Shown: positions 41,711-51,130 of the stretch, piece by piece | How the letters are laid out: every line of letters starts with the position of its first letter | How positions within the stretch are numbered: the stretch's first letter is position 1 | Assembly: GCF_042654245.1 (NCBI RefSeq) | Contig: NZ_JBHSGI010000002.1 | Coordinates: forward strand, 248,001 to 312,000 | Source: Seohaeicola_A nanhaiensis | GTDB taxonomy: Bacteria; Pseudomonadota; Alphaproteobacteria; Rhodobacterales; Rhodobacteraceae | DNA length: 64,000 bases | Direction: 5' to 3' | Notes under the pieces: model-generated | What the model was told of the DNA's origin: nothing | The model's database searches: none | The model's input: the letters and a program-made list of their open reading frames with translations, nothing else | Program-made: the position numbers and the translations under genes

Positions 41711-42936
41711 GCCTGCTGTCTGACGTCCTTGCCACGCTTTTCGCCCGTCAGGTGCGCAATGCGCATCCGGCAGGCGGGGATTCCCGAAGTGTCGAGGAGT
41801 TGATCGGCGATCTTTTGTCGAACCAGGGCGAGATTTCCGGTCTGACTACGGCCAGCCAGATCCTCGACCGATTTGCCGAGATGGACGACCCGGGGAAAAT
41901 CGCGTTTTTCACCCATCTGGCGGACAACCTCGGCATCGACGCAGACCAGGTGCGCAGCACTCTGGCCGCCTTCGAGACCGATCAGACGCAGGCGAAGTAT
42001 GCCGCCTTTCTTGCCTCGGCCGAACCTGGCCGCCAGGAACTGGCCCGCCGGCTGAACCGCGTGCCGGGCGCGACGCCGCAGCTGGTGGCGATGCGGCGCG
42101 ATCTGCTGCGGCTGATCAAGCGCGACGATCCCCGCGCGCGGATCGACCTCGATTTTCAGCATCTCTTTGCCTCGTGGTTCAATCGGGGCTTTCTGGTACT
42201 GCGGCCGGTCAACTGGGAGAGCCCCGCACATGTGCTGGAGAAGATCATCGCCTATGAGGCGGTCCACGCGATCCAGTCCTGGGACGACCTGCGGCGGCGC
42301 GTGCAGCCGTCGGACCGGCGCTGTTTCGCCTTCTTCCACCCCGCCATGCCGGGCGAACCGCTGATCTTTGTCGAGGTTGCGCTGACCCAGGGCATTCCCG
42401 GGTCGGTGCAGAAACTTCTGGCTGAGGACCGGACGCCCCTGCGGGCCGAAGACGCGGATACGGCGGTTTTCTATTCGATCTCGAACTGCCAGGCCGGGCT
42501 TGCCGGCATTTCGTTCGGCAATTCGCTGATCAAGCAGGTGGCCGAGGATCTTGCCGCGGAACTGCCCAACATCAAGACCTTCGTAACCCTTTCACCGATC
42601 CCGACCCTGACTCGCTGGATGCGCGAGCAGGGCCTTGCACCAGACGCGATGAGCGCGGATGCGCTGAAGGCCACGGCCGCGCGCTTTTTGATCAGCGCCA
42701 AGCGGCCCGACGGGATGCCCTATGATCCGGTCACCCGCTTCCATCTGGGCAATGGAGCCTATGTCCATGCGGTTCAGGTCGGAGCGGATGTCTCGCCAAA
42801 GGGGATGGCGGAAAGCGCCGGGGTGATGGTCAATTACCGGTATGACCCCGAGACCTTTGCCGAGAACCATGAGCGCTTTGCCAGCGCCGGCGAAGTGGTG
42901 GCCTCGAAGGAGGTTCAGGTGCTGGCGGCGGGCTGA
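41707..42936 (+). CDS. matA: Malonyl-CoA decarboxylase
   Basis: 409-aa malonyl-CoA decarboxylase, converting malonyl-CoA to acetyl-CoA and CO2. An N-terminal helical domain (to about residue 150) precedes the catalytic acyltransferase-like domain with CFAFFHPAMPGEPLIFVEVAL, VFYSISNCQAGLAGISFGN and FVTLSPIPTLTRWM. The GTG at 41707 overlaps the dctM stop (GTGA). With the TRAP importer it forms a malonate assimilation unit, but malonyl-CoA synthetase (matB) is not adjacent. The acyl-CoA ligase at 49459 is not an obvious MatB. Confidence 0.92.
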   Translation: MSLLSDVLATLFARQVRNAHPAGGDSRSVEELIGDLLSNQGEISGLTTASQILDRFAEMDDPGKIAFFTHLADNLGIDADQVRSTLAAFETDQTQAKYAAFLASAEPGRQELARRLNRVPGATPQLVAMRRDLLRLIKRDDPRARIDLDFQHLFASWFNRGFLVLRPVNWESPAHVLEKIIAYEAVHAIQSWDDLRRRVQPSDRRCFAFFHPAMPGEPLIFVEVALTQGIPGSVQKLLAEDRTPLRAEDADTAVFYSISNCQAGLAGISFGNSLIKQVAEDLAAELPNIKTFVTLSPIPTLTRWMREQGLAPDAMSADALKATAARFLISAKRPDGMPYDPVTRFHLGNGAYVHAVQVGADVSPKGMAESAGVMVNYRYDPETFAENHERFASAGEVVASKEVQVLAAG

Positions 42937-43009
42937 GCCGGAAGTTCACGCGGGACAGGGGCGCGGGGCTGGGGCATAGTTTTGCCAGTCGCATTCCAGG
43001 AGCCTGTCC

Positions 43010-43966
43010 ATGAGTTGGATTCCTTCCCCCTCCCCCGATTGCCCCGGCACCTCGGGGGCGATCGAGACGCTGATCATCCCGCGTGCGCGAGACATCGGCG
43101 GTTTCGACGTTCGCCGGGCGCTGCCCGCGCCCGAGCGCCAGATGGTCGGGCCGTTCATTTTTTTCGACCAGATGGGCCCGGCCGAATTCCTGACCGACGG
43201 CGGCATCGACGTGCGGCCGCATCCGCACATCGGGCTCGGGACCGTCACCTATCTGTATCAGGGCGAGTTCGAACACCGCGACAGCCTGGGCACCCACCAG
43301 ATGATATATCCGGGCGAGGTAAACTGGATGCTCGCCGGGCGGGGCGTGACCCATTCCGAAAGGACGAGCGCCGAAACAAGAGCGAAGCCGCATCAGAAGC
43401 TGTTCGGCATCCAGACCTGGATCGCCCTGCCGGAAGACCGCGAGGACATGGCCCCGGATTTCGAGCATCACAAGGAGGCGGCGCTGCCACGCATTCAGGA
43501 CACCGGGGTGGATGCCCGGCTGATCCTGGGCACGGCCTATGGCGAGACTAGTCCGGTCACCATGCAGTCGGAAACCTTCTATCTCGACGTGGTGCTGGCC
43601 CCCGGCGCCGTGTTCCCGCTGCCCGACAACCACGAGGACCGAGGAATATACGTCACCCAAGGCGCCATCGAGGTGGCCGGAGATACCTTCGAGGCAGGGC
43701 GAATGATGGTATTCCGCCCAGGCGATCGCATCACGGTGCGCGCCGGCGTGCAGGGCGCGCGCCTGATGGCACTCGGCGGCGCTACGATGAACGGCCGGCG
43801 ATATGTCTGGTGGAACTTCGTCGCATCGTCGAAAGAGCGCATCGAGGAGGCCAAGGAGGCATGGATGGCCGCCGATTGGGAAAAGGGGCCGTTCCACCTG
43901 CCGCCGGGTGACAGCGAGGAATTCATTCCGATTCCCCCGGGGATGGAGCATTCCCGCCCGAAATAG
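43010..43966 (+). CDS. Pirin-family cupin protein
   Basis: 318-aa bicupin of the pirin family. The metal-binding positions are His71 and His73 (RPHPHIGL) and His115 and Glu117 (GVTHSER). Pirins have reported quercetinase or regulatory activities; the bacterial role here is open. C-terminal pirin_C domain present (GRRYVWWNFVASSKERIEEAKEAW). It follows the decarboxylase by 73 nt with a modest ribosome-binding site (CAGGAG) and may be read by the same transcript. Confidence 0.92.
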   Translation: MSWIPSPSPDCPGTSGAIETLIIPRARDIGGFDVRRALPAPERQMVGPFIFFDQMGPAEFLTDGGIDVRPHPHIGLGTVTYLYQGEFEHRDSLGTHQMIYPGEVNWMLAGRGVTHSERTSAETRAKPHQKLFGIQTWIALPEDREDMAPDFEHHKEAALPRIQDTGVDARLILGTAYGETSPVTMQSETFYLDVVLAPGAVFPLPDNHEDRGIYVTQGAIEVAGDTFEAGRMMVFRPGDRITVRAGVQGARLMALGGATMNGRRYVWWNFVASSKERIEEAKEAWMAADWEKGPFHLPPGDSEEFIPIPPGMEHSRPK

Positions 43967-43986
43967 ACCGACCCGCGCTGCGTGGG

Positions 43987-44697
43987 CTACCCGGTGATCG
44001 ATCCGTAACTTTCCGGGACGGTGTGATATGCCTCGGGCGGGTCCTCCGCATAGACTCCACGATACCACAGCCGGGTGAGGATGTCGGTCACCTCGTCTTC
44101 GGACACGACCAGAGTGCGCAGCTTTTCCGGCGGATCGGCAAAGCTTTGCCGCAGTGCCTCGTCGGCCATCATGATGACATAGCGCAGGCTCAGGAGTGTG
44201 CGGCGACGATCGTCTGCGGCCATGTTGGGACGCCGGCGCAAAAGGTCGCGCAACAGGACCTGCGCCCAGCGCTGGTTGATGCGGTCGCGACTGGCCAGGA
44301 TTTCCGGCCGTTCCCGCGCCAGAAGTTCCACGCCAGCCGCGATACGCGCGTTGCGGGCGTAGAAAGCAACGTAAAGCCTGTTCACCTGCCAGATCGCATT
44401 CCACGGGGGAAGACGTCCCATACCGCGCGGGCGCAGAATACGCAGCGTGGCACCAAAGGCGCGACGAACAGCTATGGCGGCATCGCCGCGATTGCGGAAA
44501 TAGAGATAGAAAGTTCCCCGTGCCAGACCAGCACGGCGCACCACGCCCTCGACCGTCATCGCCTCATAGCCGACCTCCGCCATCTCTGCTGCCGCCGCCG
44601 CCAGCAAGGCCAGACGTGTGCGGACACGCTTGGGCCTTCCGGCCGCCGCCTCGACGCGGCGCAAGAGAAGGTCTGGAAGGTAGGGTGCCTCGGACAT
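43987..44697 (-). CDS. TetR-family transcriptional regulator
   Basis: 236-aa TetR protein with an N-terminal helix-turn-helix (about residues 25-70: LLAAAAAEMAEVGYEAMTVE, VVRRAGLARGTFYLYFRNR) and an all-helical ligand domain. It diverges from the ABC-importer/CoA-ligase operon that begins at 44822, with a perfect 24-bp palindrome in the 124-bp intergenic region. It most likely represses that operon and itself. Confidence 0.9.
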   Translation of the reverse strand: MSEAPYLPDLLLRRVEAAAGRPKRVRTRLALLAAAAAEMAEVGYEAMTVEGVVRRAGLARGTFYLYFRNRGDAAIAVRRAFGATLRILRPRGMGRLPPWNAIWQVNRLYVAFYARNARIAAGVELLARERPEILASRDRINQRWAQVLLRDLLRRRPNMAADDRRRTLLSLRYVIMMADEALRQSFADPPEKLRTLVVSEDEVTDILTRLWYRGVYAEDPPEAYHTVPESYGSITG

Positions 44698-44749
44698 GAT
44701 TCCTTATCCGGCAACAGGTCTGAATCCACAAGCGTCTTGGATTTGGTGA

Positions 44750-44784
44750 TTGACACCCGTATTTATGACATTAATGTCATAAAT
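44750..44784 (+). promoter_or_regulatory. TetR operator (24-bp perfect palindrome) overlapping a promoter
   Basis: 44761-44784 is a perfect palindrome with half-site ATTTATGACATT. TTGACA at 44750-44755 and TAATGT at 44772-44777 (16-nt spacer) make a promoter for the gene at 44822, so bound repressor would cover the -10. The length and position are typical for TetR autoregulatory sites. Confidence 0.75.
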
Positions 44785-44821
44785 GACACGAAGTTCAATA
44801 AACTTGGGGGCGCTTAGAGGT

Positions 44822-45898
44822 ATGGCCGGTGCATTGCTTGAATTCATCGACCTGACAAAGCGTTATGGCTCGGTCACCGCGCTGGACCGATTCAATCTGA
44901 CAGTCGCTCCGGGTGAGTTCGTCACCTTTCTGGGCCCCTCCGGCTCGGGCAAGACAACGGCCTTGAACCTGCTGGCCGGCTTTGCCTCGGCCACCAACGG
45001 AGATGTCAGGATCGCCGGACAGTCGGTGCTCGCCCTGCCGCCCGAGAAGCGAAACGTCGGCATGGTCTTCCAGAGCTATTCCCTGTTTCCTCATCTCAGC
45101 GTCTTCGAAAATGTCGCCTTCCCGCTGCGCCTCCGTCGGGTGGCGAAGGCCGAGGTCACGCGCCGGGTGGAAGAGGCCCTGGCGATGGTACAACTCGCCG
45201 ACTTCGCCGGTCGCATGCCAAACGAGCTTTCGGGCGGGCAGCGCCAACGGGTCGCCTTCGCGCGGGCCGTGGTCTTTGAACCGCCTGTCCTGTTGATGGA
45301 CGAACCCCTGGCGGCACTTGACCTGAAACTGCGGGAGCAGATGCAATTCGAAATTCGCAGGTATCATCAAGCGCTAGGCTGCACGATCATTTTCGTGACC
45401 CACGATCAGGGCGAGGCGCTTACGCTTTCAGACCGCGTCGCTGTGATGCGCGATGGCTACATCGTCCAGACCGGCACGCCGCAAGAAATCTATGACGCGC
45501 CGCAGTCTCAGTATGTGGCCGAGTTCATCGGCACCACCAATCTGTTCGATCTGGCCCCCAACGGGTGCGATCTTCCGGAACTGGCCGCCACCCTGCCCGC
45601 AGCGGTGCTCGAGGGCAAACTGTCGGTGCGGCCTGAGAAGCTGCGCCCGGTCGCGCCTGACGGCGCCGATGTCACCTTTCGGGCAGTCCTGAGCCAGGTC
45701 GTGTTCCAGGGCGACCATACGCTCTACGAAGCCCAGCTGGCCGGCGGGCGCACCGTTACGTTCCGGACCCACAGGGGGCCCGGGGTCGCGGCGCTCTCAC
45801 GAGGTGCCGAGGTGACGCTCGGGTTCGACCTGGACGATTCCGTGCCCGTTGTGCCGGAGACAGGGAAGACAGCCGGCCAGAATGCATCCGGCGGATAA
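44822..45898 (+). CDS. PotA-type ABC transporter ATP-binding protein
   Basis: 358-aa ATPase with a C-terminal TOBE domain, as in polyamine/Fe3+/thiamine importers. The Walker A is GPSGSGKTT, the signature is LSGGQRQRVAFARAV, the Walker B is VLLMDEPLAALD, and LSVRPEKLRPVAP marks the TOBE region. The ATG at 44822 has GAGG just upstream; an earlier in-frame ATG at 44783 lies in the operator palindrome. First gene of the operon with binding protein, two permeases, hydratase and CoA ligase. Confidence 0.92.
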   Translation: MAGALLEFIDLTKRYGSVTALDRFNLTVAPGEFVTFLGPSGSGKTTALNLLAGFASATNGDVRIAGQSVLALPPEKRNVGMVFQSYSLFPHLSVFENVAFPLRLRRVAKAEVTRRVEEALAMVQLADFAGRMPNELSGGQRQRVAFARAVVFEPPVLLMDEPLAALDLKLREQMQFEIRRYHQALGCTIIFVTHDQGEALTLSDRVAVMRDGYIVQTGTPQEIYDAPQSQYVAEFIGTTNLFDLAPNGCDLPELAATLPAAVLEGKLSVRPEKLRPVAPDGADVTFRAVLSQVVFQGDHTLYEAQLAGGRTVTFRTHRGPGVAALSRGAEVTLGFDLDDSVPVVPETGKTAGQNASGG

Positions 45899-45912
45899 AC
45901 AAGGAGGATAAG

Positions 45913-46968
45913 ATGAACTATCTGAAGAAAGGGCTTGTCGCCGCGCTGGCGCTTGCCGTTGCGGGCCCAGTGGCCGCGCAGGACAAGGTGCTGACCATCG
46001 CGGGATCGGGCGGTGTGGTCAAGGAAATCGGCGAGAAGATCTTCATTCCGGTCTTCAAGGAAGAAACCGGCTGGGACACCAACTTCGTCGTGGCCGAGGG
46101 CAAGACGATGCTGGAGGTCGAGTCGATGCTCAAGGCCGGCAAGATGCTCTACGACGTGATGGAGGTCTCGGCCTCGGACTATCCCGTCGGCGTCGCCAAG
46201 GGCCTGCTTGCTCCTATCGACTATGCCAAGCTCGACCCCGAGAACAAGCTGCCGAAGGCCGCGAAGAAGGAATTCGGGGTCGTCTCGGCCACCTACTCCA
46301 CGGTGCTCGTGCAGAACCTCGGCAAAAACCCCGAAGGCAAGAAGATCGAAAGCTGGGCGGATTTCTGGGACACCGAGACCTTCCCCGGTCCGCGCTCGCT
46401 GCGCAAGATGCCGCAATACAACCTCGAGTTCGCGCTGATCGCGGATGGTGTGCCGATGGACCAGGTCTATGAGGTGCTGGCGACCGAGGAGGGCATGGAC
46501 CGCGCCTTTGCCAAGCTTGACGAGATCAAGGACGACATCGTGGTCTGGTGGGAGTCGGGTGCACAATCCGTGCAGCTTCTTTCGGACGGTGAGGTTTTCT
46601 ACTCGACCACCTACAACGGCCGTGTGGGCAAACTGCAGGAAAGCGGCATTCCGGTGGAGATCGTCTGGAATGGCGGCGTTCTGCACACCAGCCATGTCGG
46701 CATCCCGACCGACGCTCCGAACTATGACGCCGCGCTGGACTATATCCGCATTCGCACGATGCGGCCGGACCTCGAGGCGGCATACATCAAGGAACTGCCC
46801 TATCCGAACTTCGCGCCGGGTCTGTTCGACAGCCTTCCCGAGGACCTGGCCAAGACGATGCCGACCTATCCCGCGAATGCCGAGCTGCAGTTTGTCGCCG
46901 ACGAAGGGTTCTGGGCCGAGCGTCTGGACGCGGTGCGCGAGCGCTTCGACGAGTGGCTGCTGCAATAA
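45913..46968 (+). CDS. Polyamine-type ABC transporter substrate-binding protein
   Basis: 351-aa PotD/SBP_bac family protein. Signal MNYLKKGLVAALALAVAGPVAA and mature start QDKVLTIAGSGGVVKEIGEK. AAGGAGG precedes the ATG. Ligand not readable; members bind spermidine, putrescine, opines and small carboxylates. The presence of a CoA ligase and an enoyl-CoA hydratase in the same operon points to a carboxylate that is degraded as a CoA thioester. Confidence 0.9.
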   Translation: MNYLKKGLVAALALAVAGPVAAQDKVLTIAGSGGVVKEIGEKIFIPVFKEETGWDTNFVVAEGKTMLEVESMLKAGKMLYDVMEVSASDYPVGVAKGLLAPIDYAKLDPENKLPKAAKKEFGVVSATYSTVLVQNLGKNPEGKKIESWADFWDTETFPGPRSLRKMPQYNLEFALIADGVPMDQVYEVLATEEGMDRAFAKLDEIKDDIVVWWESGAQSVQLLSDGEVFYSTTYNGRVGKLQESGIPVEIVWNGGVLHTSHVGIPTDAPNYDAALDYIRIRTMRPDLEAAYIKELPYPNFAPGLFDSLPEDLAKTMPTYPANAELQFVADEGFWAERLDAVRERFDEWLLQ

Positions 46969-46982
46969 TTCCCTGCCTCTTC

Positions 46983-47007
46983 GGCCGGACGCACTACGCG
47001 CCCGGCC
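46983..47007 (+). terminator. Hairpin between binding-protein and permease genes
   Basis: GGCCGG at 46983-46988 pairs with CCGGCC at 47002-47007 across a 13-nt loop, 15 nt after the binding-protein stop. It occupies the only long gap of the operon and probably sets a higher mRNA level for the binding protein. Confidence 0.45.
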
Positions 47008-47028
47008 CCTTCGGACGGAACTGACCCC

Positions 47029-47853
47029 ATGCGCCGCTTCTGGCTCTTTGTGCCTGCCCTGCTCTTGCTGCTTGCCTTCGTGCTCGGGCCGTCGCTGGAG
47101 CTCATGCGGGCAAGCATGTTCGACCCGGATTTCACGACCGAGCATTTCGCGCGGCTATTCCAGCGCGGCGTATATCTGGATGTGATGCTGCGAACGCTGA
47201 AGGTCTCGCTGATCGTGGCGGCCTGCTGTGCGATCTTCGGGTATCCCATTGCCTTCTTCATCGCGCTACAGCCGAGACGCCGGCAGATGGCGCTGATCTT
47301 CCTGATTCTGATCCCCCTATGGATGTCCATTCTGATCCGCACCTATGCCTGGATGGTCGTGCTGGGCCGTGATGGATTGCTGAACAACTTTCTTGCCGCG
47401 GTGGGGCTCGCAGAGGAACCCGTGCGTTTTCTCTTCACCCCCGGCGCTGTCTATGTCGCGATGGTGCAGATCCTGCTGCCGGTCTTCGTGATTGCCTGCC
47501 AATCGGCCATGACGGAAATCGATCTCAACCTGCTGCGGGCCGCGCGTGTGCTGGGGGCCACCTCGCGACAGGCGCTGGTCCGCGTGTTTCTGCCGCTGAG
47601 TTTCGAAGGCGCGCTGACCGGGTTTATCATCTCCTTCATGCTGTCCATGGGCTTTTTCATCACCCCCGGCCTGCTGGGCGGGCGCAAGCAGGCGATGATC
47701 GGCAACCTGATCGAGTTCCAGGTCGAACGGCTCAACTGGTCCTTCGCTGCCGCACTTGGTCTTGGGTTGCTGGTTCTGACGCTTATGATGATCGCGGTAT
47801 TGCGCGGCGCTGGGCGAATGATCTTCCGTCGCCTGCTGTCGGGAGGTGTCTGA
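47029..47853 (+). CDS. ABC transporter permease (PotB type)
   Basis: 274-aa permease, six predicted helices, with the coupling loop LRAARVLGATSRQALVRVFLP. The long periplasmic region near the N-terminus (EHFARLFQRGVYLD) is typical of PotB-like subunits. Its stop shares a base with the second permease start at 47853. Confidence 0.92.
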   Translation: MRRFWLFVPALLLLLAFVLGPSLELMRASMFDPDFTTEHFARLFQRGVYLDVMLRTLKVSLIVAACCAIFGYPIAFFIALQPRRRQMALIFLILIPLWMSILIRTYAWMVVLGRDGLLNNFLAAVGLAEEPVRFLFTPGAVYVAMVQILLPVFVIACQSAMTEIDLNLLRAARVLGATSRQALVRVFLPLSFEGALTGFIISFMLSMGFFITPGLLGGRKQAMIGNLIEFQVERLNWSFAAALGLGLLVLTLMMIAVLRGAGRMIFRRLLSGGV

Positions 47854-48647
47854 TGGAAAGCCTTCGCCCCTCCCGTCTGCTGACCGCCTATTTCTGGCTT
47901 TGCGCCGCCTTCCTGCTGTTCCCGGTCGTGATCGTCATCCCGATCGCCTTCGGACAGTCCGAGTTTCTGCGGTTTCCGCCCGAGGATCCTGGGCTGCGCT
48001 GGTTCCGCGAGTATTTCAACAATCCTGTCTGGGTCTCGGCCACACTCGTGTCCCTGAGGGTGGCATTGGCCGCCGCCAGCATCGCGACCATCGCCGGTCT
48101 GCTTGCCGCCCTGGGCATCGACCGCAGTTCCGAGCGGCTCCGCGGACCGATGACCCTGGCGGCGACGCTGCCCATCCTGATCCCGCACATCTTCGTGGCG
48201 CTCGGCGTGTTCATCTCGGCGATCCGGCTCGGGCTGACCGACAGCGAGATTGCATTGTCCTTTGCCCATGCCGCCGTGGCCCAGCCGTTCGTTGTGTTGA
48301 TGACCGGCGCTGCGCTGCGCCAGATCGATCCGACCTTCGAGCGGGCGGCCCGGGTCCTGGGCGCCGGACCGTTCCGCGCCTTCATGGCGGCGACCTTCCC
48401 GAGCCTGCTGCCCGCAGTCGTCGCGGCCTGGATCTTCGCCTTTTTTGTCAGCTTTGACGAACTGATCATTGCGCAATTCCTGATGAAAGGGTCCGAGACC
48501 CTGCCGATGCGCATCTGGGCCGATCTGCGGCTCGACATTTCGCCGACGGTCGCCGCCGTCTCGGCAATCCTGATCGTGGTCACCGCCGTCGCACTGGGCG
48601 GGGCCGAACTTCTCCGCCGCCGGGCTTCCCGGCGGCTTGGCAACTGA
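47853..48647 (+). CDS. ABC transporter permease (PotC type)
   Basis: 264-aa permease partner with coupling loop FERAARVLGAGPFRAFMAATFP and six helices. Start at 47853 (MESLRPSRLLTAYFWL) overlaps the previous stop. The hydratase gene follows after 14 nt with GGAGGG as ribosome-binding site. Confidence 0.92.
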   Translation: MESLRPSRLLTAYFWLCAAFLLFPVVIVIPIAFGQSEFLRFPPEDPGLRWFREYFNNPVWVSATLVSLRVALAAASIATIAGLLAALGIDRSSERLRGPMTLAATLPILIPHIFVALGVFISAIRLGLTDSEIALSFAHAAVAQPFVVLMTGAALRQIDPTFERAARVLGAGPFRAFMAATFPSLLPAVVAAWIFAFFVSFDELIIAQFLMKGSETLPMRIWADLRLDISPTVAAVSAILIVVTAVALGGAELLRRRASRRLGN

Positions 48648-48661
48648 CACGGAGGGACCGC

Positions 48662-49462
48662 ATGGGGATCCGCTATGAAAAGGATGGCGCCATCGCGACC
48701 ATCACCATCGACAACGGCAAGGTGAACGCCTTCACACCGGAAATGCACCGGGAAATGTATGACGTGATGAAGGACTTCGTCGCGGATCGTTCGGTGCATG
48801 TGGGCATCCTGACCGGAGCGGGAGAGCGCGCCTTCTGCGGCGGCGACGACATCAAGAATCCGAACGGTGTCCAGAGCCATGCCGACGCGCTGACAGCGCA
48901 TTTCTATCCCTCGACCGACGCTGATGATCACCTGCGCCCCGGCTGGGAGCGGGACATCCGCCAGATCGAGCGGTACAAGCCCATCGTCGGCGCGATCAAC
49001 GGCCCGGCGGCGGGCATGGGATTTATCTACATGATGAACCTGACCGATATCCGGATCGGCACCCCCCGGTCCTTCCTGTCGCTGCCCGAGATCGCCTATG
49101 GCATGGCTGGCGCCGGCGGTTCGACCCAGCTCGCGCGCCACGTCCCGCCGACTGTCGCGATGTGGATGCTTCTGACCGGCGAACGCCTGCCTGCCGAAGA
49201 CGCCCTGAAATACGCGCTCTACAACGAGATCGTCGAACCCGAGGCGCTGATGGCACGGGCGCGCGAGATCGCAGAACTGATCGCGCGCCACCCGCCGCTG
49301 TCGGTGCGGGTCGAGATGGAAGTGACCAAAAAGGCGATGGAACTGCCCCGCGCCGAGGCGGTGAATCTGTCGGGCCATCTCTATCGCCTGCAGCGCGCCA
49401 CCTTCGCAGCGCGGGGCGAACATGGGGGCACCCCTCTGGCCAATCCGGAGCGCGCCGAATGA
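48662..49462 (+). CDS. Enoyl-CoA hydratase/isomerase family protein
   Basis: 266-aa crotonase. The oxyanion-hole segments are AFCGGDDIKN and GAINGPAAGMGF, and LPEIAYGMAGAGGSTQLAR carries the catalytic Glu region. Probably hydrates or isomerises the acyl-CoA formed by the ligase encoded next (overlap ATGA at 49459). The pair resembles CaiD/CaiC in arrangement; carnitine or crotonobetaine is one possible substrate but no CaiB-type transferase is present. Confidence 0.9.
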   Translation: MGIRYEKDGAIATITIDNGKVNAFTPEMHREMYDVMKDFVADRSVHVGILTGAGERAFCGGDDIKNPNGVQSHADALTAHFYPSTDADDHLRPGWERDIRQIERYKPIVGAINGPAAGMGFIYMMNLTDIRIGTPRSFLSLPEIAYGMAGAGGSTQLARHVPPTVAMWMLLTGERLPAEDALKYALYNEIVEPEALMARAREIAELIARHPPLSVRVEMEVTKKAMELPRAEAVNLSGHLYRLQRATFAARGEHGGTPLANPERAE

Positions 49463-51102
49463 CCAGCCCTGGCGTTGCCGAGATGGCCCGGATGCGGGCC
49501 GAGGCCGAAGCGGCAGAATACCCCGAGTCGATTGGCGACTTTGTCGACCGCGCGGCGTCGCTCCATGGCGAGCGGGTGCTGGCACGCTATCTCGACGGAG
49601 GGCTCGAGTTGAGCTACCGCCAGTTCGCAGAGGCGACCAAGCGGCTGGCGTCGTCCTTCCTGAACTATGGCATCCGCAAGGGCACGCATGTGGCGGTGAT
49701 GCTGCCGAATGTTCCCGCCTTCGCGCTGACCTGGGTGGCGCTGGGACGGATTGGCGCGGTCATGGTGCCCGTCAACACAGGCTATACGCAGGAGGAGCTG
49801 ACCTTCGTCCTGGGCGATTCGGATGCGCAGTTCGTGGTGATCGACGCCGCCTTTCTCGAGACGTTGGACCGGATGGAGCAGGTGCCCCCCTTGCTCAGGG
49901 ACCGCCCGGCCGCCTTGATCGTTCACGGCGGCTCTCGCGAGGGTGCGGGCGATTTCCTGGCGATGCTAGACCACGGCGCGCCAGATTTCGTGGCACCATC
50001 GCCGGTCGGCCGCAACGACTTGCTGAACCTCCAATATACCTCAGGCACAACAGGGTTCCCGAAGGGATGCATGCTGCCGCACGACTATTGGATTCTGATC
50101 GGATCGAATGCCGCGCGCTGGCGAGGCGCAACCGGAGATGTGAAGAATGTTCTGATCTGGGCACCATTCTTCTATATGGACCCCCAGTGGCAATTCCTGA
50201 TGGCAATGGCGCTGGGCGGCACCGCGAAGATCGCGCCGCGCATGAGCCTTTCGAAATTTTACGGCTATCTCAAAGACGAGGAGATCCACTATTGCATCTT
50301 CCCCGAGCCGGGGCTGGAAGCCTGGACCGAGGGGCCGATGGATCGGGACGTGCACCTCAAATACGTCTCGATTTTCGGATGGCGCGCAGAGGCGCGGGAA
50401 GAGGTCCAGCGGCGGTTCGGTCTTCTGGCGCGTGAAAGTTTCGGCATGACGGAGATCGGCGGCGGGACGCTGGTGCCCTCTTCGGATAAGGAAAGAGCCC
50501 TGCAGGTGACTACGGGTCTTCCGGCGGCGTTCCGCGAATGCATGATCGCCGACGAGGACGGCAACGAACTCCCGCGCGGTACCGTTGGCGAACTTTGCGT
50601 GGCTGGCCGGGGCATCCTGTGGGGCTATTACAAGCGTCCCGAGGCCAATGCCGCCTCCTTCCGGGGCAAGTGGTTTCGCACCGGCGACCTCTTCGTACAG
50701 GATGAAGAAGGGTATCTGCGCATCGTCGGACGGATCAAGGACATGATCCGGCGTTCGGGCGAGAACATCGCCGCACAGGAGGTCGAGGCCGCCCTGCGGG
50801 CGATGGACGGCGTCTGGGAGGTCGCGGCAGTGGGCGTGCCCGATCCACGGCGCGGGCAGGAAGTGAAGGCCTACATCCTGCCGGAAGAGGGTGTGCGTCC
50901 AGAAGACATTCCGCCCGAGGCAATTCTCGCGCATTGCGAGTCCCGGCTGGCCAAGTTCAAGCAGCCGCGGTTTATCGAATATGTGAGCGAATTCCCCCGG
51001 ACGCCGTCCAACAAGATCCGCAAACCGGACCTTGTAGCCGCCAAACCTGATCTTCGCGCAGGGAGCTGGGACCGCGAAAGCGGCACGTGGCTGCCGGGCT
51101 GA
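49459..51102 (+). CDS. Acyl-CoA ligase (AMP-forming, CaiC-like)
   Basis: 547-aa ANL-family adenylating enzyme. The AMP/ATP loop is YTSGTTGFPKGC, the hinge GRIKDMIRRSGENIAAQEVE and the catalytic Lys region is TPSNKIRKPDL. It activates a carboxylate to its CoA thioester, feeding the hydratase encoded upstream. ATG at 49459 overlaps the hydratase stop. Last gene of the operon, followed by a strong terminator at 51131. Confidence 0.92.
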   Translation: MTSPGVAEMARMRAEAEAAEYPESIGDFVDRAASLHGERVLARYLDGGLELSYRQFAEATKRLASSFLNYGIRKGTHVAVMLPNVPAFALTWVALGRIGAVMVPVNTGYTQEELTFVLGDSDAQFVVIDAAFLETLDRMEQVPPLLRDRPAALIVHGGSREGAGDFLAMLDHGAPDFVAPSPVGRNDLLNLQYTSGTTGFPKGCMLPHDYWILIGSNAARWRGATGDVKNVLIWAPFFYMDPQWQFLMAMALGGTAKIAPRMSLSKFYGYLKDEEIHYCIFPEPGLEAWTEGPMDRDVHLKYVSIFGWRAEAREEVQRRFGLLARESFGMTEIGGGTLVPSSDKERALQVTTGLPAAFRECMIADEDGNELPRGTVGELCVAGRGILWGYYKRPEANAASFRGKWFRTGDLFVQDEEGYLRIVGRIKDMIRRSGENIAAQEVEAALRAMDGVWEVAAVGVPDPRRGQEVKAYILPEEGVRPEDIPPEAILAHCESRLAKFKQPRFIEYVSEFPRTPSNKIRKPDLVAAKPDLRAGSWDRESGTWLPG

Positions 51103-51130
51103 AAAGGCGACGACAACCCGATCAGATGGA

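Noticed and set aside
42830..44404. 524-codon minus-strand frame covering pirin and TetR regions
   Set aside because: It overlaps the conserved pirin gene antisense and the TetR gene in another frame; the encoded sequence has no recognisable domain.
49459..51102. MatB malonyl-CoA synthetase
   Set aside because: The ligase is in a different operon with its own TetR operator and, by eye, looks more like CaiC-type ligases than MatB; a family tree would be needed to change this.
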